A stretch of DNA of 55,300 bases from an uncultured Anaerolineae bacterium (lineage in GTDB: Bacteria > Chloroflexota > Anaerolineae > Aggregatilineales > Phototrophicaceae), in assembly GCA_937944445.1 (NCBI GenBank), contig CALDYP010000015.1, forward strand, positions 1 through 55,300, read 5' to 3'. The stretch's first letter is position 1; each line of letters opens with the position of its first letter. The notes below the pieces were generated by a model. It made no database searches. It was not told where the DNA came from and was given only the letters and a program-made list of their open reading frames with translations. The position numbers and the translations under genes are program-made. Of the stretch, positions 1 through 8,717 are shown piece after piece.

Positions 1-160
1 GTTTTTTACACCTCAACGGACGCGACAGGTCGCGTCCCTACGCACGCGGCATCGTAGGGACAGGGCCTGCCCTGTCCGTGGTTTTTTACACCTCAACGGA
101 CGCGACAGGTCGCGTCCCTACGCACGCGGCATCGTAGGGACAGGGCCTGCCCTGTCCGTT
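1..160. repeat. Two tandem copies of an 80-bp palindromic repeat unit
   Basis: Bases 1-80 recur almost exactly at 81-160. Each unit carries two hairpins: GGACGCGAC-AG-GTCGCGTCC (18-37 and 98-117) and GGACAGGGCCTGCCCTGTCC (58-77 and 138-157). The second copy is followed by a T-run and TTCTGTTCCCAC, a tail shared by other copies of the family in this window (near 11.8 kb on the minus strand and 39.65 kb). The array may continue left of the window. No gene lies in it. Confidence 0.93.
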
Positions 161-277
161 TTTCTGTTCCCACAGAAGCGTCGCTGTGGATTGCAAATGG
201 TCTTATGGTCGTGTTGAAAAGCGCTCGGCCTTGTCGCACACTCAGCTTTTAAATCAATCACTGATGAGGGAACCGGC

Positions 278-862
278 GTGAAAATCGGAGTGTTGGCGCT
301 GCAAGGCGCGTTCATTGAACATGAGAAGATGCTGCGCCACTTGGGCGCAGACCCGGTACAGGTGCGCCTGCCGGAGCATCTGGAGGGGCTGGATGGCCTC
401 ATCATCCCGGGCGGAGAGAGCACCACTATCGGCAAACTGGCGACGAGCTACGGCTTGATCGAGCCGCTGCGGGCGTTCGCCCAGCAGCATCCGACGTGGG
501 GGACGTGCGCCGGCTTGATCTTCCTCGCGAAGGACATCGGGATCGAGGATCAGCCGATCCTCGGCGTGATGGATGTCAAAGTCAACCGCAACGCCTTTGG
601 CCGCCAAGTGGACAGCTTCGAGGTGGACATCCCGATCAAAGGTTTGGAGGGGGAACCATTTCACGCGGTGTTCATCCGCGCGCCGCTGGTGGAGGCCGTC
701 CAAGCCGACACGGACGTGATCGGCACGCTGGCGGATGGACGCATCGTGGCGGTGCGCCAACGTCACCTGCTGGGCACAGCCTTTCACCCTGAGCTGACGA
801 ACGATCCACGATTCCATCAACTTTTTCTCGACCTTGTTGCCAAATCAAACGAGTCACTCTAA
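278..862 (+). CDS. pdxT: Pyridoxal 5'-phosphate synthase glutaminase subunit PdxT
   Basis: PdxT is the class I glutaminase subunit of the DXP-independent vitamin B6 pathway; it releases ammonia from glutamine for PdxS, which builds pyridoxal phosphate. The 194-residue length matches the family. The nucleophile Cys77 sits in GTCAG, and the His170/Glu172 pair of the triad is in AFHPEL near the C-terminus; the PGGEST turn typical of PdxT is at 44-49. The start is GTG with a GAGGG ribosome site 7 bases upstream. pdxS is normally adjacent but is not in the window; to the left is only the repeat array, so it may lie outside the window or elsewhere. Confidence 0.95.
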   Translation: MKIGVLALQGAFIEHEKMLRHLGADPVQVRLPEHLEGLDGLIIPGGESTTIGKLATSYGLIEPLRAFAQQHPTWGTCAGLIFLAKDIGIEDQPILGVMDVKVNRNAFGRQVDSFEVDIPIKGLEGEPFHAVFIRAPLVEAVQADTDVIGTLADGRIVAVRQRHLLGTAFHPELTNDPRFHQLFLDLVAKSNESL

Positions 863-922
863 AGTATAAGGCGCAAGGCTACAGTCAGTTATTTTTCATT
901 CACTACTGTGGAGAGTAGGCAT

Positions 923-1180
923 ATGCTCACAAATCTGGTCGCTACCAGAGCTGCCGCTGATGACTACGACGAAGAAGACATCATGTCGTTGGAAGAGCTA
1001 GAAGAGCAAGAAGAAGGCATCGAGGAAGAAATCTACGATGAGGAGGAGGACCTCGACGAGGAAGACGAGGACTGGCAAGACGAGGAAGAAGACGACGACT
1101 GGGACGAGGGCTACGAAGACGAGGACGAAGACGACTGGGACGACGAAGACGGCTTCGGCGACCTCTACGGGGACGATTGA
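923..1180 (+). CDS. Extremely acidic small protein of unknown function
   Basis: An 85-residue protein in which 49 residues are Asp or Glu; it has one Arg (position 9) and no Lys. Trp, Tyr and Phe are scattered through the acidic tract, which runs from about residue 13 to the end. The ATG at 923 is preferred over a GTG at 908 because GGAGAG stands at the right distance before it. It has its own spacing from pdxT (60 bp) and from the next gene (79 bp). No family was recognised. Acidic proteins of this kind can act as nucleic-acid mimics or as chaperones of basic proteins, but nothing here shows which. The real reading frame is the acidic one; the opposite strand gives only an Arg-rich shadow. 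Confidence 0.7.
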   Translation: MLTNLVATRAAADDYDEEDIMSLEELEEQEEGIEEEIYDEEEDLDEEDEDWQDEEEDDDWDEGYEDEDEDDWDDEDGFGDLYGDD

Positions 1181-1259
1181 GCGCGGCCCTCATGACACGT
1201 TAATTGATTAGAAAGAAAAGGGCAGTACCGTTAGAGCAATCAGACTGATGAGGTGAACG

Positions 1260-2918
1260 ATGACCCCAACTGCCCGCCGCCCGAGCATCGGCTATGGGCT
1301 GCTGCTGGCGCTGCTGCTGACGCCAGTGCTAACGATCAGCTTTGTCATAGGTGGGCAGGTGGCGGGCTTGCCAGTTGTGCCCTACGACCTGTTCGATTGG
1401 GTCGGGCGGGTGCTGCCCGGCGCAGTGGTGACAGCAGGCATTGATACCATCGTCGCGGTGGTGCTGGCGTTTGGCCTCGGCGATGACATCTCAACTGCTG
1501 CCAAAGCGGTGGAGCAGGGGCTGGCGGTCGTCATCTTCTACGGCTTGACGTGCCTCGTGTCGCTGGTGTTCTACGCGCTGCTCAATCGCTTGAAGCCGCC
1601 GCGCTCGGTCATCCCCGGGGCGCTGCTGGCGTTGAGCTATGGCGGTCCGCTCGCCATCATCAGCCTCACTGTCAACCGCAGCGCCACCGCTAACCCCGTT
1701 GTGGCGGCAGCGTGGATGGCGCTGCTGTTCGGGGCGTGGGGTGTGCTGACCTACAGCTTTTATCAGTCGCTCGCTGATTACAACGTGGCCGCTGATCGCA
1801 ACGTGCGCGTGCGCGGCCTCAGTCGGCGGCAGTTCTTGGTGCGCGTCGGGGCGTCCTCGGCGGTGATCACGCTCGGCGGGGCCGCCCTCAGCCGCCTGCT
1901 GAACCTCACGCAAGCGCCGCTCGTGCCTGCGGCGTCGGCTGACCAACCCACGGAGGCCGTTCGCATGCTGCCCAACGCCGATGACCCTGTCATCCCTGCG
2001 CCCGGCACGCGCGCTGAGGTGACCCCTGTCAGCCGCCACTATCGCATCGACATCTCGCTTGTGCCGCCCGTGGTCAACGGCGAGACATACCGCCTGCCGA
2101 TCAGCGGCGCAGTGGCCAACCCTGTTGAGTGGACGCTCGACGAGATCCGCGCCATGCCCAGCCGCAGCGACTTCATCACGATGGCCTGCATCAGCAACCC
2201 CATTGCTGGCAGCTTGATCGGCACGACGAAGTGGACGGGCGTGCCGATGCAGTACATCATGGCGCAGGTGCAGCCGTTGGCGGGCGCAACCGGCCTGCGG
2301 ATCGTCGGCGCGGATGGCTTTGATGAGTACCTCTCACTGCGCATGATCGAACAAGACGAGCGCATCATGCTCACCTACGCATGGGACGACGCGCCGCTGC
2401 CCATCGCCAACGGCTTCCCGCTGCGGATTCACATCCCCGACCTGTATGGGATGAAACAGCCGAAGTGGATCACCGCGATTGAAGTCGTCGAAGAGATGGG
2501 CGAGGGCTATTGGGTGCGGCGCGGGTGGTCGCCCACCGCGATCGTGAACGCGACGAGTGTGATCGACACGATCGCGGCCGAAGCCGCCTATCAAGATGAG
2601 GAAGGCCAACTGCGCGTGCCCATCGGCGGGATGGCGTGGGCGGGGGCGCGCGGCATCAGCGCGGTGGAGGTGCGCCTGAACGGCGAGGCGTGGCAGCCAG
2701 CCCAAGTGCGCGCCCCGCTCTCCGATCGGACGTGGGTCATCTGGCGCTTCGATTGGCCGTATGAGGAAGGCCTGCACACGTTCGAGGTGCGCTGCTTAGA
2801 AGGCAGCGGAACGCCCCAAGTCGAGACGTTCCGCGATGTGCGCCCGAACGGGGCGACGGGCTTACACCGCCGCCGCGAGCCGGTCAACCTGCCTGTGATG
2901 CCAGACGGCAGCGCCTAG
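1260..2918 (+). CDS. Membrane-anchored sulfite-oxidase-family molybdopterin oxidoreductase
   Basis: A 552-residue protein with two parts. Residues 1-170 hold about five hydrophobic segments. Residues 188-225 resemble a Tat signal (SRRQFLVRVG followed by a hydrophobic stretch and an Ala-rich end). The rest matches the sulfite oxidase/MsrP family: an oxidoreductase molybdopterin-binding domain (about 265-425) in which Cys310 (FITMACISNP) is the likely molybdenum ligand, and a C-terminal Mo-cofactor dimerisation domain (about 430-530). It probably acts on the outer face of the membrane; the substrate is unknown. GAGGTG precedes the ATG. Its stop overlaps that of the convergent TPR gene (CTAG, 2915-2918). 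Confidence 0.88.
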   Translation: MTPTARRPSIGYGLLLALLLTPVLTISFVIGGQVAGLPVVPYDLFDWVGRVLPGAVVTAGIDTIVAVVLAFGLGDDISTAAKAVEQGLAVVIFYGLTCLVSLVFYALLNRLKPPRSVIPGALLALSYGGPLAIISLTVNRSATANPVVAAAWMALLFGAWGVLTYSFYQSLADYNVAADRNVRVRGLSRRQFLVRVGASSAVITLGGAALSRLLNLTQAPLVPAASADQPTEAVRMLPNADDPVIPAPGTRAEVTPVSRHYRIDISLVPPVVNGETYRLPISGAVANPVEWTLDEIRAMPSRSDFITMACISNPIAGSLIGTTKWTGVPMQYIMAQVQPLAGATGLRIVGADGFDEYLSLRMIEQDERIMLTYAWDDAPLPIANGFPLRIHIPDLYGMKQPKWITAIEVVEEMGEGYWVRRGWSPTAIVNATSVIDTIAAEAAYQDEEGQLRVPIGGMAWAGARGISAVEVRLNGEAWQPAQVRAPLSDRTWVIWRFDWPYEEGLHTFEVRCLEGSGTPQVETFRDVRPNGATGLHRRREPVNLPVMPDGSA

Positions 2919-4096
2919 CGAATGCGTTCTGTGATGTAGTCGTACATCTCACCGCCCAAGTTGAGGTACAAGCGGTACTGCTCGGCGGCAGCGGTGTTCT
3001 GCCCCTGCGCCCATAAGATGTCGGCGTAGAGCAAGACGGCATTAGTGTACTCAGGGTCAACCTCCAACGCGCGCAGCACAACGCTCTGCGCATCTTTCAA
3101 GCGTGCAAGGTCGTAGAGGCTGTACGCCCACGAGTAGAGGGCGTAGGTGTGGGTGGGGTCAGCTTCAGCAGATCGTATGAAGAACGGGATGGAGCCTTCG
3201 ACGTCCCCACTGAAGTAGGCGACGTCGCCCAGCCCTGACAGCGCAACTGCGTTGTTCGGGTCTATTTCCAGCGCGCGGTTGTAAGCAGCCTCTGCTAGCG
3301 CGTACTCTTCACTGACGATGTAGATGCGCCCCTTCTCGTTGTGATACAGGACGTTGTCCCTGAGTTCCAGCGCGCGGTTGATGCTCTCCAGCGCTTGATT
3401 CAAGCGCCCAGTAAAACGCAGCGCGCGCGCCTGCACGAAGTAGGAATAGGCGAAGCTCGGGTCAAGCTGGATCGCAAAGTCGATCACCTCCAGCGTCTGG
3501 CGGTACTCACGGAAGCGGTTCAAGATGATCCCATACGTGACAAACAACTGAAGCGCCTCAGATTCCAGCTCTTTGCCACGTGGCAAGCTGAGGTAGGCCA
3601 GCTCCAAGAAGCGCCGCGCGTTCTCGTCGTCTGCTAGGACGTAGAAGACGTTGCCGCGCACGTAATCGCTAACGAAGCTGACTGGCATGTCTGGCGTCAG
3701 GGTGAGCGTCTCTTCAAGCACGTCCTCGGCCACAGCGCTTGTGTTAGACAGCAGAAGCTGGGCCGCGCGCGTGCCCCACGTGACGCGCATTCGGAAGCTG
3801 CCATCGCGCGTTTGGAAGCCGTCTAAGAGCGCAAGCGCGTTGTAGCGATCGGCGGTCTGCGCTGCGTCTCGTTGATCGCGTATCTGCGCCTCGATCACGA
3901 TGTAGGGTTGGTTGATTTCGTCAAATGCGGCCAGCATCTGCTCAAAGCGCAGCGTGCCCGGGCGGGTCAGGTCGGCAAAACGCACGATAACGACGCCATC
4001 CTGAACGCTCTCAGGGAAGGCATCCTGCGCTGCCATCGTCACCGCTGCCACACCTAGAACCACGGCCAAACAAATCTTTACCATCCACTTGTACAT
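2915..4096 (-). CDS. Exported TPR-repeat protein
   Basis: A 393-residue protein starting with a signal peptide (residues 1-23, ending AAQDA) and carrying about five or six tetratricopeptide repeats from about residue 160 to 380, with the usual Ala8, Gly/Ala20 and Pro32 pattern (for example the stretch with AYNRALEIDPNNAVALSGLG). The N-terminal 130 residues outside the signal have no recognised fold. TPR proteins serve as scaffolds for protein complexes; the partner is unknown. AGGAAGAAG precedes the ATG. The 98 bp upstream are AT-rich and probably hold its promoter. Confidence 0.85.
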   Translation of the reverse strand: MYKWMVKICLAVVLGVAAVTMAAQDAFPESVQDGVVIVRFADLTRPGTLRFEQMLAAFDEINQPYIVIEAQIRDQRDAAQTADRYNALALLDGFQTRDGSFRMRVTWGTRAAQLLLSNTSAVAEDVLEETLTLTPDMPVSFVSDYVRGNVFYVLADDENARRFLELAYLSLPRGKELESEALQLFVTYGIILNRFREYRQTLEVIDFAIQLDPSFAYSYFVQARALRFTGRLNQALESINRALELRDNVLYHNEKGRIYIVSEEYALAEAAYNRALEIDPNNAVALSGLGDVAYFSGDVEGSIPFFIRSAEADPTHTYALYSWAYSLYDLARLKDAQSVVLRALEVDPEYTNAVLLYADILWAQGQNTAAAEQYRLYLNLGGEMYDYITERIR

Positions 4097-4194
4097 GAAC
4101 TTCTTCCTTTGTGTGAACGACGTGATCTAATGGAACCAATAGTTACACTATACGATTAAATTGTCGCATTAACCTGACGGTTGGCTGACTTTCC

Positions 4195-5370
4195 TCAAGC
4201 TTGGCGCACCTGTCTGTAGATTTGCTCTACTTGGGCGGCGACGCGCTCCCATGTGAAGCGCTCGGCGGCCAAGCGGCGCGCTGCAGCGCTCATCTGCTGG
4301 CGCAGCGCCTCGTCCGTCAAGACCGTGCGCAGCGCCGCGCGGAACGCCTCCGGCGTCGGATCGACGACTAGGCCGGCCCCCGCAGCGGCGGCCTCTGGCA
4401 GGTTGCAGCCGTGCGAGAGGACAACCGGCACGCCGCAGGCCATCGCCTCAAGCGCGGTCATGGGCAGCCCCTCCCCCACAGCCGGCAGCGCGAACACCGC
4501 CGCGCAGGCCAGCGCCGCCAGCCGCTCTGCCCCGCTCAGGTAGCCGGTGAGGACGATGCGCGGGTCATTCAACGCCAGCAGCCCCGCGCGCAGCCCCTCA
4601 TCCGGCCCGACGATCAGCAGGCGGGTGTGGGGCAGATCGGCTTGTTGAAAGGCTGCCGCCAGTCGATCCGCCCCTTTGCGTGGGTGCAGCCGCCCCATGT
4701 AGAGGATCACCCGATCCGCGCCAAGCCCCCAGCGCTGGCGGAAGGGCGCGGGGTCGGGCAGGTCAGCGAAGGCGGCCGGGTTCACGCCGTTGGGCACGAT
4801 GTGGATCGGCAGGGGGTGTTGGCGCGGCCAGAACTGCGCCCACAGCGCGCGCACGTCGGCGGCCTCGGCCTCGCTCAGCGCGATCACCGCGTCTACGCGC
4901 TGGGCGACGTAGGGGCTGAACCAGCGATCCCAACGGCGTTTGAGCGCGCTGCGGCCCGTGCTGTGCGTCAGCGTGCCGTGTGGTGAGAGCACGATGGGCA
5001 CGCCGCGTTTGACGGCACGATGCGACGCGATTACCGCCTCCACCGTGCGGAACTCGTGCAGGTGGAGCACGTCGGCGTTGCGCAGCATGAAATCGGCCAC
5101 GCTGCCGAAGCGGCGCGGCGTCGAGAGGTTGAAGCGCCCACGCAGCGCAGGCAGCACGTTGGCCACACGCACCACCTTCACCCCGTTGAGCACCTCGCTC
5201 TCAGGCTGGGCGCGTTCGCCCTGCTGGTTGAGCGCGTCCGTCGTCACGACGGTGACGCGCGCGCCCGCGGCAGCCGCCGCCTCCGCGAGGCCTTGCACCG
5301 CGCTGACCACCCCGCCGAAGGCATAGGCCGGGGCGTAGTAGGGGGTCACGTGGAGGATGTGCAGGGTCAT
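4195..5370 (-). CDS. Glycosyltransferase family 4 protein
   Basis: A 391-residue GT-B fold glycosyltransferase that transfers a sugar from a nucleotide donor, most likely in cell-surface polysaccharide or glycolipid assembly. The N-terminal acceptor domain begins with a Gly-rich loop (YAFGGVVSAVQGLA), and the C-terminal domain contains the donor-binding EX7E motif (EGLPMTALEAM, about 310-320) and ILYMGRLHPRKG. It starts 7 bases after the stop of the upstream M23 peptidase gene, so the two are likely co-transcribed. The specific donor and acceptor cannot be told. Confidence 0.9.
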   Translation of the reverse strand: MTLHILHVTPYYAPAYAFGGVVSAVQGLAEAAAAAGARVTVVTTDALNQQGERAQPESEVLNGVKVVRVANVLPALRGRFNLSTPRRFGSVADFMLRNADVLHLHEFRTVEAVIASHRAVKRGVPIVLSPHGTLTHSTGRSALKRRWDRWFSPYVAQRVDAVIALSEAEAADVRALWAQFWPRQHPLPIHIVPNGVNPAAFADLPDPAPFRQRWGLGADRVILYMGRLHPRKGADRLAAAFQQADLPHTRLLIVGPDEGLRAGLLALNDPRIVLTGYLSGAERLAALACAAVFALPAVGEGLPMTALEAMACGVPVVLSHGCNLPEAAAAGAGLVVDPTPEAFRAALRTVLTDEALRQQMSAAARRLAAERFTWERVAAQVEQIYRQVRQA

Positions 5371-5377
5371 CGGCGGC

Positions 5378-6940
5378 TCATAGGCAGGTCTGGTTGAAGC
5401 GCAGCCAGTTGAAGCCGATCAAGTGATTGGCCGCGGCGATGCGCCAGACGCCATCCGCGCTCAGCGCCTGCCACACGAAGCCGCGCCGCTGCGGGGCGAC
5501 CTGCGCTTGGTTGCACAGCGCGCCGTTGGCGCTCACAGTAACGATCTGCCCGCCGCTGCTGACGAGCGCTGCCCGCCCGTCCAGCCGCACCAGCGAGACG
5601 CGCCCGCGCACGTTGGGCACGTCTACCTGCCATTGCAGCGCGTTGGTCAAGTCGAACGCCCGCAGCGTCTGCCCGTCGAAGGCCAGCAGCCCACGCTCGT
5701 CGCGCCACAACGCTGCCGAAGCCCCCGCTTGGCCTGCCTCTACCGGGTAGGGCTGCCAGCGCCCGTTCAGGTCAACTGTGTAGAGGCCGCCCCACGTGTA
5801 GACGAGCAGATCGCCCGCGCGGCTGCTGCCCAACGCGGCGGGCCGTCGCAGCGCCTGCCGCGAGAGGATCACCCCGCTCGCCGCCATCTGGATCACCTCA
5901 TGCCCCGCGGTCAGCAGGCCGATGACCGCGTTCCCGCTCACCTCTGCCACGGCCACGGCCACCGGGGGCGGCACGTCCGCCACGCGCCAAGCGACCGCGC
6001 GCTGCGTCTCGTCGACGGCGGTCAGCGTGTCGCCCGCGGTTGGGTAGACGCGCAGGCCGGCCGCGCTGAACGGCTCCGCGATCGGCTGCAAGCCACTGAC
6101 TCGCCACGACTCGCCTAACGACCCTGTGCCCACGTCCACCGCTTGATACGTCCCATCGCCCCACACGAGCCACGACCGCCGTTGAAACGCGACGACCGCC
6201 ACCGCGGGGCGCTCAAGGCGGTTGCGCCACAGGATGCGGCCATCGGGCAGGGCGCGGCGCAGTTGATAGCGCGTGTCGAGGTAGAGCTGGCTGTAATCGT
6301 CTAGCACGACCGGCGCGCTCAGCACGCCGTGCAGGACAGGCGTGTGAAAGGCGTGGGACGGGCGCAGCCACGTTTGCAGGTTGAGGATGAAATCGGACGG
6401 CGCGTAGTAGCCGTTCTCAGCGGGCGGGGCAGTGGTGTAGCCCGCGCCGGGCGTGTCAGGGTCTTGGGCGCGGATTTCGAAGTGCAGGTGCGGCGCGGGG
6501 CGCACCCCTGCCGCAATCGTGCCGACGGCCTGCCCGACGGTCACGCACGAGAAGCGCGCCGGGAAGGCGATCCCGCCCGCCTCGCTCAGGTGGCCGTAGA
6601 CGCTGTTCGCGGTGGTTCCATCGCTGAAGCGATGTTCGACGATCACCACGCCGCCATCGCGCCCCCACGCGGTCGGGCTGCTGAAGCTGACGCGCCCTGT
6701 GGCGATGGCGCGCACCGGCTGGCCGACGCTCTCCGCTGTGGTGAAGACCCAATCCTCGCCGGTGTGGTAGCGGCCTTGATGGCGCACGCTGGGCACGCCG
6801 AAAGCCTGCACGACCGTCGTCGCACCGCGCTCGAGCGGGAAATCCAGCCGATCCGCAAGGCCGCAGTCCGCTTGGGCGTGGGTGACGCTGGCAAGAACGG
6901 CGAACAGCCCCCCAAAGATGAGTCGTCTGACGAAGATCAA
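5378..6940 (-). CDS. Secreted M23-family metallopeptidase with C-terminal propeller-like region
   Basis: M23 peptidases cleave peptidoglycan cross-bridges or act as LytM regulators. Counting from the TTG at 6940, His59 and Asp63 (HTGED), His117 (YGHLS), His151 and His153 (HLHFE) give the complete zinc site, so activity is expected. A signal peptide (residues 1-24, ending THAQA) precedes it. Residues about 190-520 lack enzyme motifs but show repeating beta segments with GxxxxxDLxxG-like turns, suggesting a beta-propeller. The frame is open to 7000 (also TTG), but 6940 has GAGG nine bases upstream and gives a normal signal peptide. The GT4 gene follows after 7 bases. Confidence 0.88.
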   Translation of the reverse strand: MIFVRRLIFGGLFAVLASVTHAQADCGLADRLDFPLERGATTVVQAFGVPSVRHQGRYHTGEDWVFTTAESVGQPVRAIATGRVSFSSPTAWGRDGGVVIVEHRFSDGTTANSVYGHLSEAGGIAFPARFSCVTVGQAVGTIAAGVRPAPHLHFEIRAQDPDTPGAGYTTAPPAENGYYAPSDFILNLQTWLRPSHAFHTPVLHGVLSAPVVLDDYSQLYLDTRYQLRRALPDGRILWRNRLERPAVAVVAFQRRSWLVWGDGTYQAVDVGTGSLGESWRVSGLQPIAEPFSAAGLRVYPTAGDTLTAVDETQRAVAWRVADVPPPVAVAVAEVSGNAVIGLLTAGHEVIQMAASGVILSRQALRRPAALGSSRAGDLLVYTWGGLYTVDLNGRWQPYPVEAGQAGASAALWRDERGLLAFDGQTLRAFDLTNALQWQVDVPNVRGRVSLVRLDGRAALVSSGGQIVTVSANGALCNQAQVAPQRRGFVWQALSADGVWRIAAANHLIGFNWLRFNQTCL

Positions 6941-7054
6941 TGCACAAAACCTCAAGAACGAGCATATACTGTGAATGGCGCAGAAAGTTAGCGGCTTCAA
7001 CTGTGTACAATCCGCTGATCGCCATCGTCTAGTATACCGACAAAAGGGGGCAAG

Positions 7055-7921
7055 ATGTTCGAGTCAATTGGACGCAGTTGGCAGTTGTTCAAGTACAGTT
7101 GGGCGTTTTTGCGCCGCAACAAGAGCTTTATAGCGTTTCCGTTGATTTCATCCGTGGCGATGCTGCTGGCGTGCGTCGTGCTGCTAGTCCCTGCGAGGAT
7201 ACTCGCCGGCGTGTTTGCAACGAACAGCCGTGGCGAGTTGAACGATACATCAGTCCAGATCATCATCTACGGGTTCCTATTCGTCTACTACGTCGTCGTC
7301 TACACCATCGGCGTCTTCTTCAACGTAGGGCTGGCAGGGGCAATCCTCAAAGAGCTGGACGGCGAAGAAGCGAGCGTGGGCGACGGGCTGCGCATCGCGC
7401 GCAGCCGCTTCGGCTTGATCGTCCAGTATGCTGTGTTCAGCGCAACCGTCGGCTTGATCTTGCAGTTCATCCGCGAAAAAGCTGGCTGGTTGGGCGGCTT
7501 GATCGGCTCGCTGGGCGGCATGGCGTGGAACCTTGCTACGTTTTTTGTCGTTCCCCTCTTGGTTGTTGAGAACAAGAGCATGCTCGACGTGGTGAAAGAC
7601 AGCGCGAGCTTGCTGCGCCGCACTTTCGGCGAGCAGGTGGTGGGCGGCTTCGGCATCGGCGCGGTGATCACTCTCATGGGGTTGGCGCTGATGGCAGCTT
7701 TTCTGGCCTTGGCGATATTGTTCAGCGGCAGTTGGCAGGCGCTCATCGTGCTCGGGCTGGCGGCGCTGATGGCGTTCGTGCTGCTCGGCTTGGTGAGCGC
7801 AGCGCTCTCCAGTGTGTACCGCGTGATGGTCTTCCGCTACGCGCAGACGGGGGTCGTGCCAGACGATATGGACGTAGCGCTGCTGCAAGGCGCGTTCAAA
7901 GAGAAGAAGAAAAAGCGCTAA
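7055..7921 (+). CDS. DUF6159-like polytopic membrane protein
   Basis: A 288-residue membrane protein with about six hydrophobic segments (near 26-50, 65-90, 125-145, 150-175, 205-235, 240-265). The N-terminal FxxxxxSWxxFKxSWxFLRRNK and the middle sequence GxxWNLATFFVVPLLVxENK match what I remember of the DUF6159 family, whose role is unknown. The C-terminus is a Lys-rich tail. AGGGGG is placed correctly before the ATG. It diverges from the M23 peptidase gene, sharing a short promoter region (6941-7054), and converges with pssA. Confidence 0.8.
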   Translation: MFESIGRSWQLFKYSWAFLRRNKSFIAFPLISSVAMLLACVVLLVPARILAGVFATNSRGELNDTSVQIIIYGFLFVYYVVVYTIGVFFNVGLAGAILKELDGEEASVGDGLRIARSRFGLIVQYAVFSATVGLILQFIREKAGWLGGLIGSLGGMAWNLATFFVVPLLVVENKSMLDVVKDSASLLRRTFGEQVVGGFGIGAVITLMGLALMAAFLALAILFSGSWQALIVLGLAALMAFVLLGLVSAALSSVYRVMVFRYAQTGVVPDDMDVALLQGAFKEKKKKR

Positions 7922-7935
7922 GCGAGCAGAGAGCG

Positions 7936-7952
7936 GGGCGCATCGAGCGCCC
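7936..7952. terminator. Small hairpin between convergent genes
   Basis: GGGCGC-ATCGA-GCGCCC forms a 6-bp GC stem between the stops of the membrane-protein gene and pssA. There is no T-run on either side, so this is only a possible transcription end. Confidence 0.3.
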
Positions 7953-7976
7953 TGCTGCCTCCAGCGCGCTGAGAGT

Positions 7977-8717
7977 CTACAGCACGGCCTCTGCCTCACG
8001 GTCGTCATCGCGCCGCGCGTACCAGATGAAGATGATGGCGCTGCGCGTCAAGCCGTACATGATGTAGAGCCAACCCCACAGGAACAAAGCCAACGGGGGC
8101 GAAATCACGATCGACACGGCGATGGCTGTCAAGGTGAGCAGTCGCCGTGTTTTGCGCAGGTAGCGCAGCGAGAAGATGTTGGCCTTGTCGTAGTGCACGG
8201 TGCTGATCATCAGCAGGGACAGGATGACCGTCACGAGGGCCGCTTGGGCGGGCGTGCCGAACGCTTGATACGTGCCAGCGAAGATGACCCACCCGGCCAT
8301 GACGAACGCCGCCATCGTCGTCGGCAGGCCCTCAAAGTAGGCACTGGGGATGTCGGGGTCGGCGCTGACGTTGTAACGCGCGAGGCGAATCGCCGCGCAG
8401 GCCACCGGCAGGAAGCTGAGCGCCACGCCGAAAGCCCCGAGCTGCTCAAAGAACAGCGCGTAGAACAGCAGAGCCGGCGCAAGGCCGTAGTTGACCACGT
8501 CGGCGAGGCTGTCGATCTGTACGCCGAAGTCGCTGCTGGCGTTGATCATGCGCGCCACACGCCCATCGATCATGTCGAGCAGCGCCGCCACCAAGATCAA
8601 CGCGGCGGACTCTTTGTAGTGGCCGCTGATGCTGGCGAGGATGCTCAAGTAGCCGGCGAAGATGGCGGCTAGCGTGATCGTGCTGGGGATCACCAGCCGA
8701 TTGAAACGCAGGTTCAT
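7977..8717 (-). CDS. pssA: CDP-diacylglycerol-serine O-phosphatidyltransferase
   Basis: An integral membrane CDP-alcohol phosphatidyltransferase of 246 residues. The full active-site pattern is present: Asp48, Asp51-Gly52, Ala55-Arg56, Gly65, Asp69 and Asp73 (DMIDGRVAR to GVQIDSLAD). It should make phosphatidylserine from CDP-diacylglycerol, because the gene immediately upstream is phosphatidylserine decarboxylase. The frame is open further upstream to 8786, but that part lies inside psd; the ATG at 8717 gives a 4-bp ATGA overlap and the conserved N-terminus. About six or seven membrane segments follow. Confidence 0.9.
   Translation of the reverse strand: MNLRFNRLVIPSTITLAAIFAGYLSILASISGHYKESAALILVAALLDMIDGRVARMINASSDFGVQIDSLADVVNYGLAPALLFYALFFEQLGAFGVALSFLPVACAAIRLARYNVSADPDIPSAYFEGLPTTMAAFVMAGWVIFAGTYQAFGTPAQAALVTVILSLLMISTVHYDKANIFSLRYLRKTRRLLTLTAIAVSIVISPPLALFLWGWLYIMYGLTRSAIIFIWYARRDDDREAEAVL

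Noticed and set aside
981..1193. Arg-rich ORF opposite the acidic protein
   Set aside because: It is the antisense of a GAC/GAG/GAA-rich gene; the acidic frame has a ribosome site and the Arg frame does not.
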